Below, in pieces: positions 36,010 to 43,836 of a stretch of 64,000 nt of DNA. Below the pieces are notes generated by a model, which had not been told where the DNA came from, made no database searches, and saw nothing but the letters and a program-made list of their open reading frames with translations. The translations under genes and the position numbers were made by a program. The stretch is from Catellatospora sichuanensis (GTDB lineage: Bacteria; Actinomycetota; Actinomycetes; Mycobacteriales; Micromonosporaceae): positions 1 through 64,000 of the forward strand of contig NZ_ML660185.1 in assembly GCF_007483665.1 (NCBI RefSeq), in the 5' to 3' direction. Positions within the stretch are counted from its first letter, which is position 1; each line of letters begins with the position of its first letter.

Positions 36010-36699
36010 GTGGATGTGGGGGAGTTCTGGGGGCTCATCGAGCGGGCGGTGCGGGAGGATCCCGGCCGGGCGCGCCGTGCCGGCTGGATCCAGGCGCAGC
36101 TCGCGGCACGTGAGGTCGAGGAGATCCTGGAGTTCGAGGCGCACCTGGACGACGCGTCCGACCGCGCCATGACCTGGCTGATGTGGGGCGCGGCGTACCG
36201 GATCTTCGGCGGCTGCTCCGACGACGGCTTCTGCTACTTCCGCACCTGGCTGATGAGTCTGGGCCGGGACGCCTTCGAGCGTCTGGCCGACGACCCGGAC
36301 GCGCTGGCGCGCCTGCCGCAGGTCCGCAGCCTGGCCGGCCGCGAGCGCGGCGACTGGCGCGCCGACGAGTGGCCGGAGTGGGAGGAGCTCAACTACGCCG
36401 CCTCGGAGGCCTTCGAAGGGGTACGCGGCCACGGCGCCAACATCTACCGCGCGGTCGAGGAGCACCGGAGCAAGCCCCGGCTGCAGACCCTGCAGGACGA
36501 GCACTGGAACTTCGACGACCCGGTCGAGACGGCCCGCCGCCTGCCCGAACTCGCTCGGCTCTTCCCGCACCCGGCGGCCGAGCCGCTGCCGCCCGTGCCT
36601 CCGGTGCCCGGCGGTCCGCCCGGCCCGGACGAAGCCCGCGGCGGCGGACCCGTCCCGGAGATTCCCGGGCAGCTGGCGATCCCCGGCCTGCCGGAGTGA
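36010..36699 (+). CDS. DUF4240 domain protein
   Basis: 229 residues from GTG 36010 (gggagag upstream); a longer frame from 35917 would translate the repeat. The N-terminal 170 residues match DUF4240: VGEFWGLIERAV, then MTWLMWGAAYRIFGGCSDDGFCYFRTWLMSLG and HWNFDDP near its end. The fold has no known activity. The C-terminus is proline-rich and probably disordered. No membrane segment. It is not linked clearly to either neighbour. Confidence 0.78.
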   Translation: MDVGEFWGLIERAVREDPGRARRAGWIQAQLAAREVEEILEFEAHLDDASDRAMTWLMWGAAYRIFGGCSDDGFCYFRTWLMSLGRDAFERLADDPDALARLPQVRSLAGRERGDWRADEWPEWEELNYAASEAFEGVRGHGANIYRAVEEHRSKPRLQTLQDEHWNFDDPVETARRLPELARLFPHPAAEPLPPVPPVPGGPPGPDEARGGGPVPEIPGQLAIPGLPE

Positions 36700-36746
36700 C
36701 CGGTCGGCGCGCCTGATCCCGCCACCGGGTGGGTTGACGGCGTCTG

Positions 36747-36770
36747 GCATGGTTCAGACCGGATCGGGTA
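36747..36770 (+). promoter_or_regulatory. Candidate SigB-type promoter of the glycine-zipper protein
   Basis: GCAT (36747-36750), 15 bases, and GGGTA (36766-36770) lie 28 bases before GTG 36799 and resemble the sites before the PRC-barrel, YeaQ-like and hemerythrin genes. Confidence 0.35.
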
Positions 36771-36798
36771 TGGGCTGCCCGACAGTGGGGAGGCGACC

Positions 36799-37035
36799 GT
36801 GACGGACGGCAGGGGCACCGACAAGCCCGTCGAGGACCCGGGTGCGGGCGACACCGGGGCTGCGGGCAAGGACTCGGGCAGCGCCCTCGCGCTGGGCATC
36901 GCACTGGGCGTCGCGTTCGGCGCGGCCCTGGGCTCGGCGCTGGGCGACGTGTCCATGGGCATCGGCGTCGGCATCGCCGTGGGTGTCGCGCTCGGCGTCG
37001 GCATCCAGGCGCAGCGCCGCGGTTCGAAGCCCTGA
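36799..37035 (+). CDS. Small glycine-zipper-like membrane protein
   Basis: 78 residues: a disordered acidic N-terminus followed by a glycine-rich hydrophobic hairpin (LALGIALGVAFGAALGSALG and MGIGVGIAVGVALGVGI), the pattern of glycine-zipper membrane peptides. GTG 36799 follows ggggaggcg. The role is unknown; the SigB-like promoter suggests a stress-induced envelope protein. Confidence 0.7.
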   Translation: MTDGRGTDKPVEDPGAGDTGAAGKDSGSALALGIALGVAFGAALGSALGDVSMGIGVGIAVGVALGVGIQAQRRGSKP

Positions 37036-37063
37036 TCGGGCCCCGGCCTGCCGCTGCGCCAGG

Positions 37064-37119
37064 TGATCATGAAGTTCGGCACCCGACATGCCGTCGAGCC
37101 GTGCCATAAGTTCATGATC
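37064..37119. repeat. gatcatgaa palindromic family, copy 2
   Basis: gatcatgaagttcggcac (37064-37081) pairs with gtgccataagttcatgatc (37101-37119) with few mismatches. It lies between convergent small membrane protein and GH36 genes and could also terminate them. Confidence 0.7.
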
Positions 37120-37144
37120 AACCCGGAGCGGTGGTCGGTGGCGG

Positions 37145-39265
37145 TCAGGACTTCCGGCGCAGCTCCAGTACGAACGCCTCCGCCGGGCGCAGCGGGGGAG
37201 CGAGCAGGCCGTGGCCGGCCAGGGCCGCGCCGGTGAGCGTCAGGTCCGGCTGCCACGGGCGGCCGTGCAGCTGCGGGCCGGGCAGCTCGGGCAGCAGCGA
37301 CAACCGGTAGGAGGCGTCGGGGTCCAGGCCCGGCAGGCGCAGCCGGGTGGCGCCGTCCCGGGCGCTCGAACCGAGCTGGGCGTACGCGAACAGCGCGTGC
37401 CCGCCGTCCGCGGCGACCACGCCGTACAGGTGTGCCGACGGGTCCGGATGGTCGGCGCGCACCGTGCGTCCGGTGTGGATCAGGCCCCGCAGCCGCCGGT
37501 ACGCCGCGATCCAGGAACGCAGGGCGGCCAGCTCGTCGTCGGTGCAGCCGGTGATGTCCCATTCGATGCCCGCATGGCCGAACAGTGCGGTGGCGCAGCG
37601 GAAAGCCAGCGAGGTGGCGCGGCCGTTGGTGTGCGAGACCGGCGGGCCGACGTGGCAGCCGACCAGCTCCGGCGGCAGCAGCAGGCCGGTCCAGCGCTGG
37701 ATGTGCTGGCGCTCCATCGGGTCGTTGTTGTCCGAACCCCACACCCGGTCGGTGCGGGCCAGCACGCCGAGGTCGACGCGGCTGCCGCCGGACGAGCACG
37801 ACTCGATCTCCAGGCCGGGGTGCCGCTCGCGCAGCGCGTCGAGCAGCCGGTAGACAGCCTCGGTCTGCGCGTGCACCCCGGCGGCGCCGTCGTGCACCGC
37901 CTCGACCAGGTCGCGGTTGTGGTCCCACTTCAGGTACGCCGGGCGGTACTCGGTGACCAGCGCGTCGAGCCGCTCCAGCAGATGGTCGAAGACCTCGGGG
38001 CGGGCCACGTCGAGCACGTGCTGCCAGCGCTGCTCCTCGGGCAGCCGGCCAGGCGCGGCCAGCACCCAGTCCGGGTGCAGCTCGGCCAGCCGGGAGCGCG
38101 GGTTGACCATCTCCGGCTCGACCCACAGCCCGAACTGCATGCCGAGCCGGTTCACCTCGTCGACCAGCGGGTGCAGCCCGTCGGGCCACACATCGGCGTC
38201 GACGTGCCAGTCGCCGAGGCCTGCCTTGTCGTCGCGGCGGCCCAGGAACCAGCCGTCGTCCAGCACGAAGCGTTCCACGCCCAGCTCGGCGGCGGTACGC
38301 GCGAGCGCGGTCAGCTTGCCCAGGTCGTGGTCGAAGTAGACCGCCTCCCAGGTGTTCAGCGTCAGCAGCCGGGGCGAGACCGGATGCGATGGGCGGGCGC
38401 GCAGCCAGCCGTGCACCGCCGCGGACAGCCCGTCCAACCCGGATGCGGAGTAGGCGAAGTGCGCCCACGGGCCGGTGTAGGTCTCGCCCTCGGCCAGCCG
38501 CACCTCCCCGGGGGCCAGCAGCTCGCCGCCGCCGAGCACGCCGTCGCGGTCCGGCAGGCGCTGGGCCAGGTGCTGGTGGTCGCCGGACCAGCCGACGTGC
38601 ACGCCCCACACCTCGCCGCTGCGGAAGCCGAAACCGGCGGTGCCCGCGCTGAACAGCGACGGCGCCCCGAAGCCCGTGCGGCCGCGGCGGCTCTCGTGGG
38701 CGATGGTCTGGTCGCCGAACGCGCTGCGCTGCGGCGCCCGCTCGCGGGACCACCGGCCGGTGAAGTCCAGCACCTCGGCCGCCTGGGCGGGCACCGGGAG
38801 CAGGCAGAGCAGGCTGTCGACGTGCCACACGCCCGGCGCGGTGTTGGTGACGGCGTGGCGCTGGCGGATCAGGCCCTGCGGGGTGAGTTCCAGTTCGGTG
38901 CGCACCGCGATGCCCGCGACCTCGTCGTGGGACGTCGCGGTCACCGTACCCCCGCCGGTCGGGTCGACGGCGACCGTGACCGGCTCCGTCAGGCTGAGCC
39001 GCAGGTGGCCGGGGCCGCCGTCGCGGTGGCCGGTCAGGCCGGGGCGGCCGGCCCAGCGGTCGTGCTGGGCGGGCAGCAGCGGCGTGGCAGGCGGCAGCGC
39101 GTTGCCGCCCGCGTCCTGCGCGACGGCCAGCTGCTGGAGCAGGTCGGGCCCGGTATCGCCGAGGTCGGCGCCCCAGTGCAGCACCCGCGGCACGCGGGGA
39201 CCGGCCACGTCGAGCACCAGCGACACCCCTGCGGCGCGCAGCGCCACCAGCTCCGAACCGCCCAC
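37145..39265 (-). CDS. GH36 family alpha-galactosidase
   Basis: 706 residues from GTG 39265 (aggtgga six bases upstream). It hydrolyses terminal alpha-galactosides such as melibiose and raffinose. An N-terminal beta-domain (about 1-290) precedes a TIM barrel with the nucleophile Asp448 in LKWDHNRD and the acid/base Asp498 in GSRVDLG, next to SCSSGG; a C-terminal beta-sheet domain ends the chain. No signal peptide is visible, so the enzyme is probably intracellular. Upstream, direct repeats of the type gttgga (39265-39300) could bind a sugar-responsive regulator. It is not adjacent to transport genes. Confidence 0.93.
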   Translation of the reverse strand: MGGSELVALRAAGVSLVLDVAGPRVPRVLHWGADLGDTGPDLLQQLAVAQDAGGNALPPATPLLPAQHDRWAGRPGLTGHRDGGPGHLRLSLTEPVTVAVDPTGGGTVTATSHDEVAGIAVRTELELTPQGLIRQRHAVTNTAPGVWHVDSLLCLLPVPAQAAEVLDFTGRWSRERAPQRSAFGDQTIAHESRRGRTGFGAPSLFSAGTAGFGFRSGEVWGVHVGWSGDHQHLAQRLPDRDGVLGGGELLAPGEVRLAEGETYTGPWAHFAYSASGLDGLSAAVHGWLRARPSHPVSPRLLTLNTWEAVYFDHDLGKLTALARTAAELGVERFVLDDGWFLGRRDDKAGLGDWHVDADVWPDGLHPLVDEVNRLGMQFGLWVEPEMVNPRSRLAELHPDWVLAAPGRLPEEQRWQHVLDVARPEVFDHLLERLDALVTEYRPAYLKWDHNRDLVEAVHDGAAGVHAQTEAVYRLLDALRERHPGLEIESCSSGGSRVDLGVLARTDRVWGSDNNDPMERQHIQRWTGLLLPPELVGCHVGPPVSHTNGRATSLAFRCATALFGHAGIEWDITGCTDDELAALRSWIAAYRRLRGLIHTGRTVRADHPDPSAHLYGVVAADGGHALFAYAQLGSSARDGATRLRLPGLDPDASYRLSLLPELPGPQLHGRPWQPDLTLTGAALAGHGLLAPPLRPAEAFVLELRRKS

Positions 39266-39337
39266 TGAATTCCACCTGTTCCAACGAAATCCAACATCAC
39301 CGGACGGCGTAGAGCGTAGGAGGCGGGCCGTCGTCCG

Positions 39338-40096
39338 TCAACGCGCGGTGAAGGTGAACTCGCCGTACTCAGCCGCGGCGGTGAACCCGAGACCGGCGTA
39401 CAGCGCCCGCGCGGCCGCGTTGTCGGCCCGCACGTTCAAGGTCACGTGGTCGACCGTGTCCAGCAGCCGTCGGCACAGCGCCGACACCGCGCCCCGGGCC
39501 AGTCCCTCGCCGCGGGCCCGCGGATGCGTGGTGACGTTGCCCAGCGCCGCCACCCGGTACTTCGGCGACCACACGTGCACGCCCGCCACCGCCAGCAGCT
39601 CCCCGTCGCGGCGCACCCCGACGTACTGCCCGGTCTCCAGCATCCGGGCGTCGAACCAGTTGTCGGGGTAGGCCTCGGCGTACAAGGCGAGCAGTTCCGG
39701 CAGGTCGGCGGGTGTCAGCACGTCGCCGAGCGGGGCGGCGAGCGCGGTCGGGCCGGTCAGCGCCATCTTCAGGTGCGGGCCGCCGGGCGCGGCGTCGAAG
39801 TGCGCACCCAGCACCTGTTCGGCACCGGGGGACAGGTGCGCGTAGAAGCAGCGCGGCAGCAGCGGCACGAGCCCCGCCAGCAGCGCGTGCGACGCCTGCG
39901 GGCGGTGCTCGAAGGCGAGCAGGACGGGCAGGCCGCCGCCGTGGTACACCAGCGCGACCGCGTCGCCGGCGCGATACCAGCTGGTGTAGGGCCAGAAGAA
40001 GTCGTCGAGATCGCCGAGCTGGTACGCGTGCAGCGCGGGATCGCCGCCCAGCAGCCGCGCCAGCTCGTCCCGGTCGTGCACACTCGTCACCGCCAC
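39338..40096 (-). CDS. GNAT family acetyltransferase
   Basis: 252 residues from GTG 40096 (GTG 40090 also possible). The first half (YQLGDLDDFFWPYTSWY, ALVYHGGGLPVLLAF) is an N-terminal GNAT-like domain, and the second half has the acetyl-CoA loop NVTTHPRARGEGLARGAV and NVRADNAAARALYAGLGF. Such paired-GNAT proteins acetylate an unknown amine or protein. It is divergent from a DUF72 gene 56 bases away and convergent with nothing; GH36 lies downstream in its own direction. Confidence 0.83.
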   Translation of the reverse strand: MAVTSVHDRDELARLLGGDPALHAYQLGDLDDFFWPYTSWYRAGDAVALVYHGGGLPVLLAFEHRPQASHALLAGLVPLLPRCFYAHLSPGAEQVLGAHFDAAPGGPHLKMALTGPTALAAPLGDVLTPADLPELLALYAEAYPDNWFDARMLETGQYVGVRRDGELLAVAGVHVWSPKYRVAALGNVTTHPRARGEGLARGAVSALCRRLLDTVDHVTLNVRADNAAARALYAGLGFTAAAEYGEFTFTAR

Positions 40097-40151
40097 CGCT
40101 CGATGATCACACGAAGGTTTGGCCGGGCCGGTCCCGGGTGACACTGGAACG

Positions 40152-40898
40152 GTGATCGTCGTCGGGACGTCCGGCTGGCAGTACGCCGACTGGCGCGGCC
40201 CGTTCTACCCACCCGGCCTGCCGCAGCGCCTCTGGCTGCGGCACTACGCCGAGCACTTCCCGACCGTCGAGGTCAACAGCGTCTTCTACCGCCTGCCGCG
40301 GCGCGAGACCTTCGCGCAGTGGCGCGAGCAGCTGCCCGACGGCTTCGTGATGGCGGTCAAGATGAGCCGCTACCTCACCCACATCAAACGGCTACGCGAT
40401 CCGCGGGAGCCGGTCGACCGCTTCCTCGGGGTGGTCGCCGCACTCGGCGACCACCTCGGCCCCGTGCTCCTCCAACTCCCGCCGACCCTGCGCGCCGACC
40501 CCGAAGCCCTGTCCGCCGCACTGGCCTGCTTCCCGCCGCACATCCGCGTCGCGGTGGAACCCCGCCACCGCTCCTGGTGGACCGACGACACCCGCGCCGT
40601 CCTGGAACACCACGACGCGGCCCTGTGCTGGGCCGACCGACTGGGCCGCCCGATCACCCCGCTCTGGCGCACCGCCGACTTCGGCTATCTCCGCTTCCAC
40701 GAGGGCCGCGCCGACCCCCGCCCCCGTTACGGCCGCGCCGCCCTCGCCTCCTGGCTGTCCCGCATCACCGACACGTTCCCCACCAACGCCCCCGTCTACG
40801 TCTACTTCAACAACGACCCGAACGCCGCCGCCATCGCCGACGCCCAAGCCCTCACGACCCGTACGAAAGGAAGGGCACCTTCACATCGCTCTGCGTAG
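40152..40898 (+). CDS. DUF72 (YecE-like) protein with repeat-derived C-terminus
   Basis: 248 residues from GTG 40152. The TIM-barrel-like DUF72 family is recognisable from VGTSGWQYADWRGPFYP, TVEVNSVFYRLPRRETF, FVMAVKMSRYLTHIKRL, VAVEPRHRSWW and VYVYFNNDPNAAAI. The function of DUF72 is unknown. GACACT ends six bases before the GTG, and no clear ribosome site is present. The last residues, KGRAPSHRSA, are read from the aggaagggcaccttc repeat and its spacer; family members normally end near the NNDP segment. The repeat therefore seems to have replaced the natural end of the gene. Confidence 0.82.
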   Translation: MIVVGTSGWQYADWRGPFYPPGLPQRLWLRHYAEHFPTVEVNSVFYRLPRRETFAQWREQLPDGFVMAVKMSRYLTHIKRLRDPREPVDRFLGVVAALGDHLGPVLLQLPPTLRADPEALSAALACFPPHIRVAVEPRHRSWWTDDTRAVLEHHDAALCWADRLGRPITPLWRTADFGYLRFHEGRADPRPRYGRAALASWLSRITDTFPTNAPVYVYFNNDPNAAAIADAQALTTRTKGRAPSHRSA

Positions 40899-40918
40899 AG
40901 GAAGGGCACCTTCTTAAC
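40868..40918. repeat. Paired aggaagggcaccttc repeat, direct arrangement (locus 3)
   Basis: aggaagggcaccttc at 40868-40882 is followed in the same orientation by aggaagggcaccttcttaac at 40899-40918. The first copy lies within the DUF72 reading frame. Confidence 0.85.
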
Positions 40919-40961
40919 GCCAACCTGGCGGTGAGCTGGTCTTTCGGGCCGGGACGCAACG

Positions 40962-40999
40962 CCGCCGCCCCGGGCCGCGGGCGCGGTCCGGGGCGGCGG
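40962..40999. terminator. Terminator hairpin at the end of the hemerythrin gene
   Basis: Perfect 12-base arms ccgccgccccgg (40962-40973) and ccggggcggcgg (40988-40999), nine bases past the hemerythrin stop at 41008 and usable from both strands. Confidence 0.65.
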
Positions 41000-41007
41000 T
41001 CGGTGGA

Positions 41008-41646
41008 TCAGGACTTGGCGCTGCGCAGCTTCAGCGGGTCGGACGGGGCCTTGCTCTTGGCCGCCTCCATCTTCGCGCCCAGCTCCTTGAGGTCACCGCG
41101 GCTCATCGCCTTGCGGACCTCGGGGAACCACTCCTGCTCCTCCTCCTTGACGTGGTGGCGGACGTTCTCCATCAGCACCGTCATCTTGGCGTCGAAGCGC
41201 TCGTCGTGCGGGTCGGTGTTCGCCAGCTCGGACAGCATCCAGGCCACCACGTGGTGCTCCTCGACGCTCTCCAGCACGTGCTCGCCGGTCTCCGGAGCGG
41301 CCTTGCGCGCCGTCGGGTAGAACAGGGTCTCCTCGATGTACGCGTGCGTGGTCAGCTCGCTGATCACCTGGTCGACGATCTTGCGCTTCTTGGCATACGC
41401 GGAATCGCCGGCCTTCTCGAACTCCTTGAACAGCTTCTCGACCACCTTGTGGTCGTCCTTCAGCAGCGCGATCGCGTCCTGGCCCACGGCGGCCGCCGGC
41501 ATGGACTTCTTGCCCTGCGAGGTTTTGACCGCGGACTTGGGGGCGGCCTTGGCGGTCGTCTTTGCCATCGTCTTGGTGGCCTTGGCCGCCTTCTTCGCCG
41601 GGGTCGTGGCCTTGCGCTGGCGGGTGGTGCTCGCCGTCTGGCTCAT
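41008..41646 (-). CDS. Hemerythrin HHE-domain protein with histone-H1-like tail
   Basis: 212 residues. The first 55 residues are rich in Lys, Ala, Thr and Ser (ATTPAKKAAKATKTMAKTTA), like histone H1 or HU tails, and could bind DNA. Residues about 56-190 are a hemerythrin-like four-helix bundle with the metal-ligand histidines and glutamates in LLKDDHKVVEKLF, HAYIEETLFYP, VEEHHVVAWML and HHVKEEEQEWFP. Such domains bind oxygen or sense iron and redox state. Strong gggagg site before ATG 41646. A SigB-like promoter (41687-41711) suggests stress induction. The combination could link DNA protection with iron/oxygen sensing (an inference). Confidence 0.87.
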   Translation of the reverse strand: MSQTASTTRQRKATTPAKKAAKATKTMAKTTAKAAPKSAVKTSQGKKSMPAAAVGQDAIALLKDDHKVVEKLFKEFEKAGDSAYAKKRKIVDQVISELTTHAYIEETLFYPTARKAAPETGEHVLESVEEHHVVAWMLSELANTDPHDERFDAKMTVLMENVRHHVKEEEQEWFPEVRKAMSRGDLKELGAKMEAAKSKAPSDPLKLRSAKS

Positions 41647-41686
41647 GGTTCCTCCCGAAGGTCCGATTAGTCGTTCTTTCGTTGTC

Positions 41687-41711
41687 TACCCGATCCGGGC
41701 TGCCGTTAGTC
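41687..41711 (-). promoter_or_regulatory. Candidate SigB-type promoter of the hemerythrin gene
   Basis: Read on the minus strand: GACT (41711-41708), 16 bases, GGGTA (41691-41687). Spacing equals that of the PRC-barrel and YeaQ-like sites; the ATG is 41 bases downstream. Confidence 0.45.
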
Positions 41712-41907
41712 CTGAATCCACAGAATCGCGGCAGCGCTAGGGCGGCCGCATCCGCGCGCGGGCCGCGGCACACACGAACGGGAGGCTCCGCGTGCCGGCT
41801 GAGCGTGGTGTCGCCGGTCGCTCGCGGAGTTCCTGGCGCAACGGCGTCGCCGCCGACGCGGCACCGGCTCCCATCACGACTCGGGGCGGGGAGGGTGGTG
41901 CGTCCGG

Positions 41908-42405
41908 CTAGACCGGCACTGCGGCGAGTGCGCCGGCGGGGACCGGGACGAGCTTGCGCAGCGGCTCCCACAGGTGCGGCAGCAGCCGGGTCGCGGCTGC
42001 CACGGTGCCGTCGGTGTCGGCCAGCATCGCGAGGTGGCGGCAGGCGTGCGCGGCGACGGCGTCCAGGTCGACGGTCGCGGGACTGGGCGCGAGCGGGTGC
42101 GGGCCGGAGGTCATCGCGTCGAGGCGCACCGGCCGGGTGTGCTGCGGGTCCAGGTCGGGCAGGGCGGCGTACGTCAGCACCACGACGCCGTCCTCGACCC
42201 GCCACGAGGTCGAGTGCAGCAGCCCGCCCTCGGTGCACGGGGACAGGCGCGCGAGCTGCCGGGCGACGTCGTCCGGGTGTGCGCCGCCGGTGACCGCGGC
42301 GCGGCACTGGCGGAAGCGCAGGCCACCGTCCCGCGCGGAGAGCAGGATGGCCTCGACGAAGACACCGGGTGACGACACGTTTCGCAAGGTATCCGCTGTT
42401 GCCAT
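41908..42405 (-). CDS. Hypothetical protein
   Basis: 165 residues from ATG 42405. The sequence is alpha/beta-like, with LLSARDGGLRFRQCRAAVTG, STSWRVEDGVVVLTYAAL and a histidine/leucine-rich C-terminus. No signal peptide, membrane segment or known motif is seen. An in-frame ATG at 42537 would add 44 residues that read like non-coding sequence. It lies between the hemerythrin and M50 protease genes on the same strand, each with its own spacer. Confidence 0.55.
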   Translation of the reverse strand: MATADTLRNVSSPGVFVEAILLSARDGGLRFRQCRAAVTGGAHPDDVARQLARLSPCTEGGLLHSTSWRVEDGVVVLTYAALPDLDPQHTRPVRLDAMTSGPHPLAPSPATVDLDAVAAHACRHLAMLADTDGTVAAATRLLPHLWEPLRKLVPVPAGALAAVPV

Positions 42406-42453
42406 GGATGTGCAACAAGCCGCTCCGGTGGGAAGCGGCGGCTGAAAGCCCCT

Positions 42454-42473
42454 GGCCCAAAGCGCCTTGGGCC
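42454..42473. other. Short stem-loop upstream of hypothetical gene
   Basis: ggcccaa (42454-42460) and ttgggcc (42467-42473) pair perfectly around agcgcc. It could be part of a leader structure or terminator between the M50 protease and hypothetical genes. Confidence 0.3.
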
Positions 42474-42540
42474 GGTAGGCCGGCCGTCGACTGCGCCGAT
42501 GCCGATCCAGCGCAGCAGCCCAGCTCAGCTGGGGCAAAGA

Positions 42541-42591
42541 GTTAAGAAGGTGCCCTTCCTCTACGGAAACCGTTAAGAAGGTGCCCTTCCT
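42541..42591. repeat. Paired aggaagggcaccttc repeat, direct arrangement (locus 4)
   Basis: Two direct copies of gttaagaaggtgcccttcct at 42541-42560 and 42572-42591, separated by 11 bases. The second provides the last codons and TAA stop of the M50 protease gene. Confidence 0.88.
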
Positions 42592-43709
42592 TCGCGGAGG
42601 GTGGATAGGTCGATGGTGCGGTTGAGGTCGGCGGGGGTGAGGATGCCTACGAGGGTGCCCTGGTCTATGACGAGGGAGGGGAGGCGGCTGGAGAGGATGC
42701 GGCGGGCGGCTTCTTCGAGGGGGTCGTCGGGGGACAGGACGGTCAGGCGGTCCATGGGGAAGCGGACGTCACGCAGGGTCTTGTCGGCGCGCTGGGCGGG
42801 GCTGAGGCGGGCCAGGGAGAACAGGGTGACCAGGCCGGCGGGGCGGCCGTCGGGGTCGAGCACGGGGTAGGCGTCGGCGGGGCGGTGCGCGGCGGCGACC
42901 GTGATGAAGTCCGCCAGGCGCTGGCTGACGTAGCCGACCACCGGCGGCGGGACCATCGCGTCGCGCACCAGGATGCCGGTCAGGGCGGTGCGCAGCCGGG
43001 TGTCGGCCTGCTCGGCCTGGCCCGCGAACAGCAGGAACCAGCCGAGCAGCACCAGCCACAGGCCGCCGATGTCGGCCAGCCACAGCACCTGCAGCGTGCC
43101 GCCCGCGATCATCAGGATGCTGACGACCATCCCCGCCCGAGCGGCCGTGCGGGCGGCGAAGGCCCGGTCGCCGCGCCACCACCACAGCGCCGCGCGCAGC
43201 ACCCGGCCGCCGTCCAGGGGTGCGCCGGGCAGCAGGTTGAACACCGCGAGCACCGCGTTGACCAGGGCGAGCCAGGCCAGCGCGACCCAGGCCAGCGGGG
43301 CGATCCCGGTCAGGTAGAGGCCGCCGGCGGCCGCGCCGAACAGGGCGGCCGCGGCGAGGCTGGCCAGTGGCCCGGCGAGCGCGACGAACAGGTCGGCGCG
43401 GGCGTGCGGCGGCTCGGACTCCAGCTCAGCCATGCCGCCGAGCAGCCACAGCGTGATCCGGCGGACGCTCACCCCGTAGTGGCGGGCCACGATCGCGTGG
43501 CTGAGCTCGTGTGCCAGCAGCGAGCCGAGGAACAGCACGGTGACCGCGAGGGCGACGATCCAGTACGTCCCGGCGGAGCCGCCCGGCGCGCCCGCGGGCA
43601 GCACGGCGGTCGCCAGCCCCTGGCCCAGCAGCAGCATGATCACCAGAACCGACCAGTGCACACCGACCGGGATGCCGGCGATGCTGCCCAACCGCAGAGT
43701 CGGTCGCAT
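42573..43709 (-). CDS. Site-2-protease-type M50 metalloprotease with CBS pair
   Basis: 378 residues. The membrane part (about 1-220, roughly six helices) has the zinc motif HELSH in [17 protein letters not shown] and a second motif [10 protein letters not shown], where Asp is the third ligand. Residues about 235-370 form two CBS motifs ([37 protein letters not shown]), as in the bacterial subgroup with ligand-binding CBS domains. It cleaves a membrane-embedded substrate, possibly an anti-sigma factor; the substrate is unknown. ATG 43709 has ggaggg five bases upstream. The chain ends LREGRAPS, read from the repeat at 42572-42591, which also supplies the TAA. Confidence 0.9.
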   Translation of the reverse strand: MRPTLRLGSIAGIPVGVHWSVLVIMLLLGQGLATAVLPAGAPGGSAGTYWIVALAVTVLFLGSLLAHELSHAIVARHYGVSVRRITLWLLGGMAELESEPPHARADLFVALAGPLASLAAAALFGAAAGGLYLTGIAPLAWVALAWLALVNAVLAVFNLLPGAPLDGGRVLRAALWWWRGDRAFAARTAARAGMVVSILMIAGGTLQVLWLADIGGLWLVLLGWFLLFAGQAEQADTRLRTALTGILVRDAMVPPPVVGYVSQRLADFITVAAAHRPADAYPVLDPDGRPAGLVTLFSLARLSPAQRADKTLRDVRFPMDRLTVLSPDDPLEEAARRILSSRLPSLVIDQGTLVGILTPADLNRTIDLSTLREGRAPS

Positions 43710-43836
43710 AGCCGCCCTCCTGTGCCCCTATCATCCCTCGCCGTGTCCACTGTCAGGGATCTTGTCCGAACGGTCGGATAGGTCCTGGTATGCGGGCCGG
43801 CCTCCCGCAAGATCGCCGAGGGAGCACAATGGGGGC

